30,074 nucleotides of DNA, from positions 1 through 30,074 of the IMG/VR virus record IMGVR_UViG_3300044624_001015; one strand, given 5' to 3'. The notes below the pieces were generated by a model. It was not told where the DNA came from. It ran no database searches and saw nothing but the letters and a program-made list of their open reading frames with translations. This DNA comes from a virus. Below, in pieces: positions 14,197-21,246 of the stretch (position 1 is its first letter; the number at the start of each line of letters is the position of its first letter). A program made the translations under genes and the position numbers.

Positions 14197-14219
14197 TTAG
14201 GACCGGACCGCAAGCGGCC

Positions 14220-14232
14220 CATGTAGCAACGT
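14220..14232 (+). repeat. CATGTAGCAACGT leader motif, copy 1
   Basis: The thirteen bases are identical to 18248-18260. Each copy comes just after a hairpin and 14-20 nt before a start codon (14247 and 18281). It may be a binding or processing site in the mRNA leader. Confidence 0.65.
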
Positions 14233-14246
14233 AAGGAAGACCTGCC
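14233..14246 (+). promoter_or_regulatory. Ribosome binding site with shared GACCTGCC spacer (2)
   Basis: AAGGAAGACCTGCC precedes the ATG at 14247. Its spacer is the same as at 13744, 17238 and 20911. Confidence 0.7.
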
Positions 14247-15581
14247 ATGAAACTACTCCCCCACCAGATCGAGGACGCCGCGTTCCTCGCCTCCCGCGCC
14301 TTCGCCGGGTGCTTTAGCGGCATGGGGTCCGGCAAGACCCGGACCGCCCTCGAGGCCGCGCGCCTCGTCGCTGCGGATCCGCTGGTCGTCGTCGCTCCCC
14401 CGATCGCGCTCCGCATGTGGGCTCGCGAGGCCGAGGATCACCTCGGCGCGACCGCCCAGATCGTGAAGACCGGCGCGACCAAGATCGACCCGGCCGCGCG
14501 GATCCTCGTGATGTCCTACGAGATCGCCACCAAGCGCGCCGCCGAGCTCAAGCAGATCTCGGGCGCGTCGAAGGTGCTGATCTGCGACGAGAGCCATGCG
14601 CTCAAGAGCACGAGCGCCAAGCGCACGAAGGCGATCCTCGGATCCGGCGGGATCTGCTCGACCTTCGCGCACGCTTGGCTCTTGACCGGCACGCCTGCGA
14701 CCCGGTGGAACGACGATCTGATCCCGTTCCTGTTTCGCGCCTGCCCCGACGTGATGCGCGACAAGCTCGGCGGGCTGTCGATCGAGAAGTTCCAGCTCCG
14801 CTATACGGTCCGCCAGCAAAAGAAATTTGCAGGCGCGCGCTTCCCGACGATGATGACCGTCGGATCGCGCAACACGAGCGAGCTCGCCGAGATCATGTAT
14901 CAAGGCGAGGGCCGGGTCGCTGTCCGGCGCGAGCTGGCCGACGTCTGGGCCGCTATGCCGCCGATCACGCAGAACCGCTATACGATCGGCCTCGCGTCCT
15001 CGCCAGAGCTCAACGCCGCGCTCTCGGATCTGCGCTCGCTGACCCGCGCGCAAGTCGAGGAGAAGCTCGCCTCGAAGGATCCGGCGCTCGCGACGATGCG
15101 CCGGATGATCGGGCTCGGGAAGGTGCCGGAGGCTGCGGCCGTGATCGCCGAGCGCGTCGAGGACACCTCCGGCGCGGTGCTGGTCGGTGCTTGGCACATC
15201 GAGGTCATCGACGGGCTCGTCGCCGCGCTCCGCAAGCGCGGGCTGCGCGTCGAGGCGCTCGACGGCCGGACCTCTCTCCCGCGCAAGGCTGCGGTCGAGG
15301 CGGCGTTCAATGAGCGCGCGATCGACGTCCTCGTCGGCCAGATCGGCGCGATGGGGGTCTCCCTGAACCTGCAAAAGGGCGGGAGCTCGATCATCGTCGT
15401 CGAGGAGGATTGGTCCCCGGCGATGATGGACCAGTTCTATGCCCGGCTGCACCGCATGGGACAGTCGCAGCACGTCCACGTCGACACGCTCGAGACCGAG
15501 ACCAAGATCGACGAGGCGATCCACAAGATCAGCAAGGAGAAGGCGCGCCAGCACCAGATCCTCAACGCAGGGAGCAAATGA
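14247..15581 (+). CDS. SNF2-family DNA helicase/translocase
   Basis: This encodes 444 aa, compact for the family. It has the Q-motif-like LLPHQIEDAAFL, Walker A GMGSGKT at 25-31, VVVAPPIALRMW (motif Ia), DESH at 114-117 (motif II), LLTGTP at 145-150 (motif III), and in the second lobe IGAMGVSLNLQKGG (motif V) and ARLHRMGQ at 399-406 (motif VI). Phage SNF2 proteins of this size act in replication or recombination as ATP-driven DNA translocases. It starts with a conserved early leader and is the first large gene of the early operon. Its stop overlaps the following ATGATG. Confidence 0.92.
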   Translation: MKLLPHQIEDAAFLASRAFAGCFSGMGSGKTRTALEAARLVAADPLVVVAPPIALRMWAREAEDHLGATAQIVKTGATKIDPAARILVMSYEIATKRAAELKQISGASKVLICDESHALKSTSAKRTKAILGSGGICSTFAHAWLLTGTPATRWNDDLIPFLFRACPDVMRDKLGGLSIEKFQLRYTVRQQKKFAGARFPTMMTVGSRNTSELAEIMYQGEGRVAVRRELADVWAAMPPITQNRYTIGLASSPELNAALSDLRSLTRAQVEEKLASKDPALATMRRMIGLGKVPEAAAVIAERVEDTSGAVLVGAWHIEVIDGLVAALRKRGLRVEALDGRTSLPRKAAVEAAFNERAIDVLVGQIGAMGVSLNLQKGGSSIIVVEEDWSPAMMDQFYARLHRMGQSQHVHVDTLETETKIDEAIHKISKEKARQHQILNAGSK

Positions 15582-15754
15582 TGACCGCCAAGCCTATTCA
15601 CCCCGCCTACGGGCTTACCGACGAGTTCCGCCTGCGGGTGCTGCGCGATGCGGCGTTCCTCGGCGTCAAAGCTGCGGCCGAGCTGCACAATGTGTCGCCC
15701 TCCGCGATCTATGTTTGGCTCAAGCGCGTCACGTTCTCGGAGGCCAAGGCATGA
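15581..15754 (+). CDS. Small helix-turn-helix protein
   Basis: This encodes 57 aa (MTAKPIHPAYGLTDEFRLRV at the start). I chose the second ATG of ATGATG because GGGAG then has 6 nt spacing. The first ATG (15578) would add one Met. The middle AAAELHNVSPSAIYVWLKR is a clear helix-turn-helix of the resolvase or terminase kind and could bind DNA. It is coupled with both neighbours and could regulate the early operon, perhaps at the GGACCGGTCC sites, but nothing ties it to them directly. Confidence 0.75.
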   Translation: MTAKPIHPAYGLTDEFRLRVLRDAAFLGVKAAAELHNVSPSAIYVWLKRVTFSEAKA

Positions 15755-16038
15755 AAGACCCACGCAAAAGATCCGACGCCTTCGCCGTCGCGGCCGCGAT
15801 CGACGCCGTTCCGAAGACCTTCGATCACGACGAGCTGGTCGCCTTTCTCTTGACGGTCGTCGTTCAGCGCGTCCCGGATCCGCGCGCGGCGCTGCCGCTG
15901 ATCTTGTCGATGGCGTTGACCTACTGCCGGATCCACGGGATCGGGTTCGACACCTTGGCCCAGATGCTCGAGCTCGCCGCAGCCGACGTCCGGGACGTCA
16001 AGACCGCAGAGGAGGCTCGCAAATGGCGATCCAACTGA
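15751..16038 (+). CDS. Hypothetical early protein
   Basis: This encodes 95 aa from the ATG at 15751, which overlaps the stop of the HTH gene (ATGA). A longer frame upstream to 15439 is an out-of-frame shadow of the SNF2 gene. The sequence is helical, with DELVAFLLTVVVQRVPDPRA and a hydrophobic middle (ALPLILSMALTYCRIHGIGF) that is probably a buried helix and not a membrane span. The function is unknown. Confidence 0.66.
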   Translation: MKDPRKRSDAFAVAAAIDAVPKTFDHDELVAFLLTVVVQRVPDPRAALPLILSMALTYCRIHGIGFDTLAQMLELAAADVRDVKTAEEARKWRSN

Positions 16039-16220
16039 GAGCGGCCGACACGCGGACCGTGCTGCACGCGCTGCAATCTTATCGCGCCTCGCTCGTCGAG
16101 GTTCAGGAGCGGCTCGCGGCGCGGGGTGTCGACATCACCGATCTGATCGAGGACGTCGCGCGGCTCGAGAAGTCCTACGACAAGTCATTCAAGGCGCTTT
16201 GCCGGTGGGGGAAATGGTGA
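16023..16220 (+). CDS. Small helical early protein
   Basis: This encodes 65 aa, starting MAIQLRAADTRTVLHALQSY. The ATG has GGAGG with 7-8 nt spacing and overlaps the preceding gene by 16 bp. It has a coiled-coil-like charged middle (LVEVQERLAARGVDITDLIE) and a basic/aromatic end (KALCRWGKW). No family is recognised. Confidence 0.65.
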   Translation: MAIQLRAADTRTVLHALQSYRASLVEVQERLAARGVDITDLIEDVARLEKSYDKSFKALCRWGKW

Positions 16221-16435
16221 TGTTCTGGAACAGGAAACAAGCGGCGCTGCCGAAGCGCGACGTTCAGTCGGAGGCGGTCGGCGCGATCCTCGCAGGAGCG
16301 AGCCTGCTCCCGCCTAAGCGGTTTGCGGACGCGGTTTACACGGCGGTCTTGGATAACCGCCAGATCTCGACCGCAGATCTCGACGCGCTGGCCAATCGGC
16401 TGTCGCGGCTCGCATGGGAACGGGGGCGGAAATGA
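16220..16435 (+). CDS. Small hypothetical early protein
   Basis: This encodes 71 aa from ATG 16220, in a TGATG overlap with the gene before; GGGGG lies 7-10 nt upstream. An upstream ATG (16214) or TTG (16199) in frame is possible but less likely. The charged, helical sequence starts MFWNRKQAALPKRDVQSEAV and contains GAILAGASLLPPKRFADAVY. The function is unknown. It couples to the next gene by ATGA. Confidence 0.63.
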   Translation: MFWNRKQAALPKRDVQSEAVGAILAGASLLPPKRFADAVYTAVLDNRQISTADLDALANRLSRLAWERGRK

Positions 16436-17085
16436 CTGACGAAGAACTGGTGAAGCGGCCTCTCGACGAAGAGTTCGACACAATGATGGAGGTGCAGCGT
16501 GATCCTTACGGAGCGTGGCAAGCCATCCAAACCCTGACCGAGCAACTCGAAGCCGCCCGTGCTGACGCCAAGGAGGCCGAGGCTTATGCGGAGGAGTTGG
16601 AGAAGGAGCGGGATCATTGGCAGGATGTTGCTGGGCGAGAGGGGGTGTGCATGACTTGCCGTGGCCCCAGAGGTGCGCCTGAGCCGTATGGCTGCTCTGA
16701 CTGCTTCAACACGGGCTATTGCGGCGAGTGGCACAACGAGATGCAGGAACTGCGGGAGGAGCGGGGGCGTTTGGCCCTCGCCATCTGCGGCGGTGAGGAT
16801 GCTCCGGGTTATGCCAACGCACAGACCGTTGAGACGCTGGAAAAGGTAGCCCGCGACAATGCCAACGCCACAATGGCGCAGATCAACTGCACACTAGCTG
16901 TTGAAGCCAAGCTGGCGAAGGCGGTGGAGTTGCTCAAAGAGGCGCGGCAAGACCTTGAGGCATATGTCACCCACGACTGGCCGAAGGACGAGCATCCATT
17001 CTACGAGCGCAAGTGGGAGCGAGACATGGAACTGTGCCGCCGCATCGACACCACGCTGGCCGAGATTGAGGGAGAGGAGCCGTGA
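16432..17085 (+). CDS. Zinc-ribbon/coiled-coil protein of foreign base composition
   Basis: This encodes 217 aa from ATG 16432. Residues 40-68 form a coiled-coil-like stretch (LTEQLEAARADAKEAEAYAE). The next part has paired cysteines, CMTC at about 79-82, CSDC near 94-97 and another Cys four residues on, as in a DnaJ-type or ribbon zinc site. The rest is helical and acidic. The gene is visibly less GC-rich, uses many A- and T-ending codons and contains only about three GATC, which are very dense in the genes on either side. This suggests recent acquisition. It may bind nucleic acid or another protein. I do not recognise the family. Confidence 0.72.
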   Translation: MTDEELVKRPLDEEFDTMMEVQRDPYGAWQAIQTLTEQLEAARADAKEAEAYAEELEKERDHWQDVAGREGVCMTCRGPRGAPEPYGCSDCFNTGYCGEWHNEMQELREERGRLALAICGGEDAPGYANAQTVETLEKVARDNANATMAQINCTLAVEAKLAKAVELLKEARQDLEAYVTHDWPKDEHPFYERKWERDMELCRRIDTTLAEIEGEEP

Positions 17086-17270
17086 GCTTCGGCGATCTGA
17101 GCTCTGCGACCGAGGCGTCGCTCGCCCTGCGAAGGGCGGGCTTCGTGAAAGTGCCCAAAGGGCTCTGGGTGACGCAAGATCAGCTCGATCTGATCCTCTA
17201 TCTTGCCAGCCAGAACCTGCCTACGATAAACCGCATCAAGGAGACCTGCCATGACCCCCGAAGACCTTAA
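17082..17270 (+). CDS. Small hypothetical early protein (GTG start)
   Basis: This encodes 62 aa with a GTG start at 17082 overlapping the previous stop (GTGA); GAGGAG lies 4-9 nt upstream. It begins MSFGDLSSATEASLALRRAG and ends in a basic tail that overlaps the next gene by 20 bp. GVSK-like folds cannot be judged. The overlap implies coupled translation with the nuclease gene. The function is unknown. Confidence 0.6.
   Translation: MSFGDLSSATEASLALRRAGFVKVPKGLWVTQDQLDLILYLASQNLPTINRIKETCHDPRRP
17238..17250 (+). promoter_or_regulatory. Ribosome binding site with shared GACCTGCC spacer (3)
   Basis: AAGGAGACCTGCC directly before the ATG at 17251 is identical to 20911-20923. It lies inside the end of the 62-aa gene. 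Confidence 0.7.
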
Positions 17271-18240
17271 ACGCGCCGTCCTCGCCGGTGCCGACGCGAT
17301 CGACGCCCGCAAGAGCTGGTCGGTCGATCGCTCGAAATACCTCAACGCCTCCGAGGCGCTGTCCTGCATCCGCCGCCAGTGGTTCGCCAAGCGCGCCGAG
17401 GTCGAGCCCGCGCAGGATTGGGGCTTCGCCCGGCGCGGCACGAACGGCGAGAAGTATGTCGTCGAGGCGCTGCGCGCGTCCGGCCTCGAGCTCATGTTTG
17501 CCGGCGACGACCAGACCAGCGTCGCGGACGACGAGCTTATGATCTCGGCGACGCCCGACGGCGTGATCTATAACGCCTCCGGCGCGCACGTCTCGCTCGA
17601 GATCAAGACGATCGACCCGCGCACGAACCGCGCGAACCTGCCGCGCCGCGAGCACCTCGTGCAGATCCAGCTCGGGATGGAGCTCCTCCGCAAGCAGCGC
17701 GGGCTCGACATCGAGAGCGGGTTGATCCTTTACATGGACGCCTCGAACTATAACCAGCTCGACGTCTTCCCGATCGCCCGGAACCCGGGGATCCTCGAGG
17801 ACATGGCGGCGCGCGCTCGGCTCGTCCTGCGGACCCGGAACGTCGACAAGCTCGATCGCGAAGGTCGCACGAGCGGCGCGTGCAAGACCTGCCCGTTCGC
17901 CGAGCAATGCGGCGTCGACATGACCGAGGCCAAGAGCTTCACGCGCTCGAACCGGGGATCCGCGCTCGACATCGCCGTGCGGAGATACATCGACATCGTC
18001 GAGGAGCAGGACGCGCTCTCGGACGAGAAGGCGGCGCTCGCCGAGGACATCAAGGTCGAGCTCCGCAAGCGCAACACATCGTCGACCGTCGTCGGCGACA
18101 TCGAGGTCGAGTTGACTTCCGTCGCGGGACGGTCGAGCCTCGATCAGAAGGCAATGGAGAAGGCCGGGATCGATCTCGCGCCCTTCAAGAAGATCGGTCT
18201 GCCGTCGGAACGGTTGACCGTAAAGGCGCTCGCGACCTGA
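17251..18240 (+). CDS. Cas4-like PD-(D/E)XK nuclease with probable Fe-S cluster
   Basis: This encodes 329 aa. It has an early ASEALSCIRRQWFAK segment with Cys39, the PD-(D/E)XK core with PDG at 102-104 and LEIKT at 116-120, and the helix HLVQIQLGMEL at 135-145 that resembles motif IV. Then comes CKTCPFAEQC at 211-220 (Cys211, 214 and 220). One N-terminal and three C-terminal cysteines is the [4Fe-4S] pattern of Cas4/AddB nucleases. Phage Cas4-like exonucleases process DNA ends in recombination or replication. The C-terminus, after residue 235, looks like a separate helical region. The gene ends in a hairpin that overlaps its stop codon. Confidence 0.85.
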   Translation: MTPEDLKRAVLAGADAIDARKSWSVDRSKYLNASEALSCIRRQWFAKRAEVEPAQDWGFARRGTNGEKYVVEALRASGLELMFAGDDQTSVADDELMISATPDGVIYNASGAHVSLEIKTIDPRTNRANLPRREHLVQIQLGMELLRKQRGLDIESGLILYMDASNYNQLDVFPIARNPGILEDMAARARLVLRTRNVDKLDREGRTSGACKTCPFAEQCGVDMTEAKSFTRSNRGSALDIAVRRYIDIVEEQDALSDEKAALAEDIKVELRKRNTSSTVVGDIEVELTSVAGRSSLDQKAMEKAGIDLAPFKKIGLPSERLTVKALAT

Positions 18241-18248
18241 TCGCGAGC
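18228..18248 (+). terminator. Perfect hairpin across the nuclease stop codon
   Basis: GCTCGCGA (18228-18235) and TCGCGAGC (18241-18248) form an 8-bp stem with loop CCTGA. No T run follows, so it is more likely an RNA-stabilising or processing hairpin than a full stop. It leads straight into CATGTAGCAACGT. Confidence 0.6.
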
Positions 18249-18260
18249 ATGTAGCAACGT
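18248..18260 (+). repeat. CATGTAGCAACGT leader motif, copy 2
   Basis: Identical to 14220-14232 and again just 3' of a hairpin. The next start codon is at 18281 with AGGAG before it. Confidence 0.65.
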
Positions 18261-18280
18261 GCAAACATAGGAGCACAAAA

Positions 18281-18982
18281 ATGACGACCTCTTTGACTTC
18301 TTACCTCGCCGACGCCACCCTGCCCGAGATCTCGGACGACCAGATGATCGCGGCGCTCTCGGAGACCACCGACGAGCAGCGCACCGGGACCGGGCTCAAC
18401 GTCCAGTATCTCGCCTTCTCCGGCAAGTCCGGCGCGTATCAGCTCGGCCGCGACCGTGACGACGTCTCGGACGATCAGCTCTTTATCCTCGAGCCGAAGT
18501 CGGTGATCGAGGGCTGGATCTGCTGGAAAAACTCGAAGCCCGTCGATCGCGTCGAGTGGTCGATCTTCAACAAGCGCGCGGCCGTGGCCGAGATCGATCT
18601 GCCCGACCACGCGCCCTACAACACGAAGACCGGCGAAGGCTGGCATCGCGCTCTGGGCTTCGGCTGCATCTCGACCGACGGCGCGAAGACGAACGTCAAG
18701 TTCGTGACGAACTCGGTCTCCGGGCGCAATGCGATCACCGACCTCCTGAACGAGATCGTCCGCCGCATGACCTCCGGCGCGCCCTCGATCCCGGTCTTCG
18801 GGTTCTCGGCCGAACAGTTCACCGCGCAAGGCGCGACGAACTATAAGCCTAAGTTCGTGATCCAAGGCTGGTCCGAGCGCGCCGAGATCGAGGCGTTCCT
18901 TGGGGGCTCGATCACGCTCGACGAGCTGGTCTATGGTGACACGCCGCCCTCGACCAAGCCTGCCACCCGCGCTCGCCGCTAA
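18281..18982 (+). CDS. Replication-module protein of unknown fold (single-stranded DNA-binding candidate)
   Basis: This encodes 233 aa with AGGAG 7 nt before the ATG. It is beta-rich in the middle (VIEGWICWKNSKPVDRVEWS, FGCISTDGAKTNVKFVTNSV) and carries aromatic residues (Trp, Tyr, Phe) of the sort used for stacking with DNA. The C-terminus is first acidic (TLDELVYGD) and then basic and Pro/Thr-rich. Its place between a recombination nuclease and the DNA polymerase fits a single-stranded DNA-binding or recombination mediator protein. No motif proves this. It has its own hairpin-flanked leader on both sides. Confidence 0.6.
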   Translation: MTTSLTSYLADATLPEISDDQMIAALSETTDEQRTGTGLNVQYLAFSGKSGAYQLGRDRDDVSDDQLFILEPKSVIEGWICWKNSKPVDRVEWSIFNKRAAVAEIDLPDHAPYNTKTGEGWHRALGFGCISTDGAKTNVKFVTNSVSGRNAITDLLNEIVRRMTSGAPSIPVFGFSAEQFTAQGATNYKPKFVIQGWSERAEIEAFLGGSITLDELVYGDTPPSTKPATRARR

Positions 18983-18988
18983 AGCATC

Positions 18989-19017
18989 GCAGGGGGCGCG
19001 TTCTGCGCGCCCTCTGC
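18989..19017 (+). terminator. Hairpin before the polymerase gene (attenuator or terminator)
   Basis: GCAGGGGGCGCG pairs with CGCGCCCTCTGC over 12 bp (one G-T wobble) with loop TTCTG. It is followed by CCTTATTTGG, a weak T-rich stretch. It would partly end transcription after the 233-aa gene and so tune polymerase level. The polymerase start at 19037 has only a poor GGA ribosome site. Confidence 0.6.
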
Positions 19018-19023
19018 CCTTAT

Positions 19024-19036
19024 TTGGACCTGCCCC
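19024..19036 (+). promoter_or_regulatory. Weak ribosome site with GACCTGCC-related spacer (4)
   Basis: TTGGACCTGCCCC precedes ATG 19037. It shares GACCTGCC with the other early starts but has two extra C and lacks the AGGAG part. Confidence 0.55.
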
Positions 19037-20839
19037 ATGACCTACGACCTGATCCTCGACAAAGCCGCCCTACGGCGCGCTCTCGCGCTGTGCACGAAGC
19101 CGACCGCGCTCGACTTCGAGACGACCTCCCTCCGCCCGATCGACGGCCGCGTTCGGCTCGCGCAGCTCCGCAATGACGAGCTGCGCTGCGTCGTCGACTT
19201 CGACCAGATCCCCGGAGGGTTTGCCGCCTGCGCTGGTCTGTTCCTCGGGCTCGGCCCGTGGGTCGTCTTTAATTCGGGCTTCGAGATGCGCTGGTTCCTC
19301 GCTGCCGGTGCCGCGCCTGACATCATCGACGTCGGACATCTGCGGCGCGCTCGCATGGGGGGCGGGCGCTTCTCGCTCGCCGACATGGTGCTCTGGGATC
19401 TCGAGAAGGTGCTCGAGAAGACCGAGCAGGTGTCGAACTGGGCTGCGCCCGAATTGACCGACGCGCAGCTCGAGTATGCGATCAAGGACGCCGACGTCAC
19501 CTTCGAGCTTTACCAGCATTGGACCGGCAAGACGACGGCCGCGCACGATCGCGCCGCGCAGCTCCTCGACGACATGACGCTCGGCGTGATCGAGATGGAA
19601 GAAGCCGGGATGCTGCTCGATCGGCGCGCTCACCGGGATCTGGTGCGGCGCTGGGAGGAGATCCGGGACGAGCTCGCGACGCAAGTCCGGAGCCTGATCC
19701 CCGAGGAGGACGTCGCGAACCTAAACTCGAACCCCCAGTTCTCGGATTTCTTCTCGCGGATCTTCCCGGACCGCGTGCTCTCGGTCTGGCCGAAGACCGA
19801 GAAGACGAACCAGCTCGAGATCTCCGGCGAGGCGCTCGCGAAAATGGCCGGGCTCTTTCCCGGGACGCCGATCGAGACCGCGCTCGACGCGCTGTCACGT
19901 TATCGCAAGATCCAGAAATACCTCTCGAGCTTCGGCCAGACCGTGATCGACACGGCCGCGCGATCGGCCGACGGTCGGGTCCGGGCGCGCTTCAACGTCG
20001 GCGCTGCGCGGACCTGTCGCTTCTCGAGCTCCGGCCCGAACCTGCAACAAGTGCCCCGGGATAAGAAGCTGTTCGCGTCCGACGACGACCAGACCCGCGT
20101 CCGCAAGAGCTTCGTCGCGCCGCCCGGATCTCTGCTCGTCTCCTACGACTATTCGGCAATCGAGATGCGCGTTCTCGCGCTCCTGTCCGGCGACGACCAG
20201 CTCCTGCACGACGTCGTCTTCGGGGACGTTCACTCGGAGGTCGCGGCCGTGATCGCTGGGCACAAGATCGACAAGAAAACCCCCGAGGGGAAGGCGGCGC
20301 GCAGCGCGGCGAAGGGGGTCTCGTTCGGGATCATTTACGGGAGCGCGGCCGGTGGCCTGTCGATCACGATGCGGACGACGCTCGAGAAGGCCCAGAGCTA
20401 CATCGACTTCTGGTCGGCGCGATACCCGCGCGCCTTCGCCTATCGCTTCCTCATGCAGGAGGAGGCCCAGAGCACGGGCTTCCTGACCATGAACGACGGA
20501 GGGACGATCTATCTGGGCAAGAAGAACGCGGATCTCCCGAAGTGCGCGAACTATCCCGTGCAGCGCGCCGCGCTCTCGGTCATGGCGCGCGCGATCACCC
20601 GGCACAAGGCGACGCTCGATCGCCTGCGCGGATCCGGCGAGCTCGACCGCGATCGCACGATGCTCCTCGCGACGATCCACGACGCGCTGATCGACGAGGC
20701 GCTCGAGGATCAGGCCGAGATCGTCAAGCAGGCAATGGCCGAGGACATGACCCAAGCATACCTCGACTTCTTCCCCGGCGCGCCGACGGACAATCTGATC
20801 GAGGGCGGCGTCGGCCCGAACTGGGCGGATCTCGGCTAA
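19037..20839 (+). CDS. polA: Family A DNA polymerase with 3'-5' exonuclease
   Basis: This encodes 600 aa without a 5' nuclease domain. The exonuclease part has DFETT at 26-30 (Exo I), FNSGFEMRW at 78-86 (Exo II, with Glu83 where Asp is usual) and YAIKDAD at 147-153 (Exo III). The polymerase part has RFSSSGPNLQQVP at 328-340, DYSAIEMRVL at 371-380 (motif A), KGVSFGIIYG at 426-435 (motif B, Phe430 equals E. coli Phe762) and IHDALIDE at 547-554 (motif C, Ala where Glu is usual after HD). It is the replicative polymerase of the phage and works with the PrimPol-helicase on the other strand. The gene follows a hairpin and a weak ribosome site. Confidence 0.93.
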   Translation: MTYDLILDKAALRRALALCTKPTALDFETTSLRPIDGRVRLAQLRNDELRCVVDFDQIPGGFAACAGLFLGLGPWVVFNSGFEMRWFLAAGAAPDIIDVGHLRRARMGGGRFSLADMVLWDLEKVLEKTEQVSNWAAPELTDAQLEYAIKDADVTFELYQHWTGKTTAAHDRAAQLLDDMTLGVIEMEEAGMLLDRRAHRDLVRRWEEIRDELATQVRSLIPEEDVANLNSNPQFSDFFSRIFPDRVLSVWPKTEKTNQLEISGEALAKMAGLFPGTPIETALDALSRYRKIQKYLSSFGQTVIDTAARSADGRVRARFNVGAARTCRFSSSGPNLQQVPRDKKLFASDDDQTRVRKSFVAPPGSLLVSYDYSAIEMRVLALLSGDDQLLHDVVFGDVHSEVAAVIAGHKIDKKTPEGKAARSAAKGVSFGIIYGSAAGGLSITMRTTLEKAQSYIDFWSARYPRAFAYRFLMQEEAQSTGFLTMNDGGTIYLGKKNADLPKCANYPVQRAALSVMARAITRHKATLDRLRGSGELDRDRTMLLATIHDALIDEALEDQAEIVKQAMAEDMTQAYLDFFPGAPTDNLIEGGVGPNWADLG

Positions 20840-20849
20840 ATTATTTTGC

Positions 20850-20881
20850 GACCGGTCCTTGAACTCCTCGAGGACCGGTCC
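20850..20881. promoter_or_regulatory. Paired palindromic operator candidates at P2
   Basis: GACCGGTCC (20850-20858) lies directly before the -35 box and GGACCGGTCC (20872-20881) lies in the spacer. The spacing is nearly the same as at P1. The two sites could also pair as an RNA hairpin, but transcription starts downstream of them. Confidence 0.6.
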
Positions 20882-20887
20882 TATCTC
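20859..20887 (+). promoter_or_regulatory. Early promoter P2 (sigma70-like), twin of P1
   Basis: TTGAAC, the same 17-bp spacer as P1, and TATCTC. It points to the gene at 20924. The leader ends in AAGGAGACCTGCC. Its identity to P1 over about 30 bp suggests a promoter duplication with common control. Confidence 0.72.
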
Positions 20888-20910
20888 TAGGTTCACGACC
20901 ACCACCAACC

Positions 20911-20923
20911 AAGGAGACCTGCC
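20911..20923 (+). promoter_or_regulatory. Ribosome binding site with shared GACCTGCC spacer (5)
   Basis: AAGGAGACCTGCC directly before ATG 20924, identical over 13 nt to 17238-17250. Confidence 0.7.
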
Positions 20924-21235
20924 ATGAAAGACTTCGGCATCCACACCGTCCGCCACACCGATAACACCTATTCGGTCGCGATCACCTTTCGCCCGATCAT
21001 GGAAGATATGTTCGAGACCGCCGTTCACGTCGCCCGCTTCAAAGAGGAAGTCGGCGCGATGCGGTTGGCATCGAAAGTCAAAGCTGCTTTCCTGAACCGT
21101 GCCGACAAGTCGGGCGGCGTCATTCAGTCGGTCGACCGCCGCTTCTGGCAGGGTCCGACCAGCATCTGCTCGCCGGTTCGCTGGGACGCCGAGGTCGACG
21201 CCTACTGCGTCCTGCCCCAGCGGCTCGTAGCGTGA
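20924..21235 (+). CDS. Small early protein behind promoter P2, unknown
   Basis: This encodes 103 aa. It begins MKDFGIHTVRHTDNTYSVAI and is soluble and mixed alpha/beta. A DNTYSVA segment weakly resembles TDNLYSFA in the 132-aa protein behind P1. Both are the first genes after twin promoters. The C-terminus (WDAEVDAYCVLPQRLVA) overlaps the next gene's possible GTG start. No function is recognised. Confidence 0.75.
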   Translation: MKDFGIHTVRHTDNTYSVAITFRPIMEDMFETAVHVARFKEEVGAMRLASKVKAAFLNRADKSGGVIQSVDRRFWQGPTSICSPVRWDAEVDAYCVLPQRLVA

Positions 21236-21246
21236 GGAGCCCGGCC

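Noticed and set aside
14253-15554. A 433-aa minus-strand frame opposite the SNF2 gene.
   Set aside because: The plus strand has all helicase motifs in order. The antisense frame is low-complexity and out of context.
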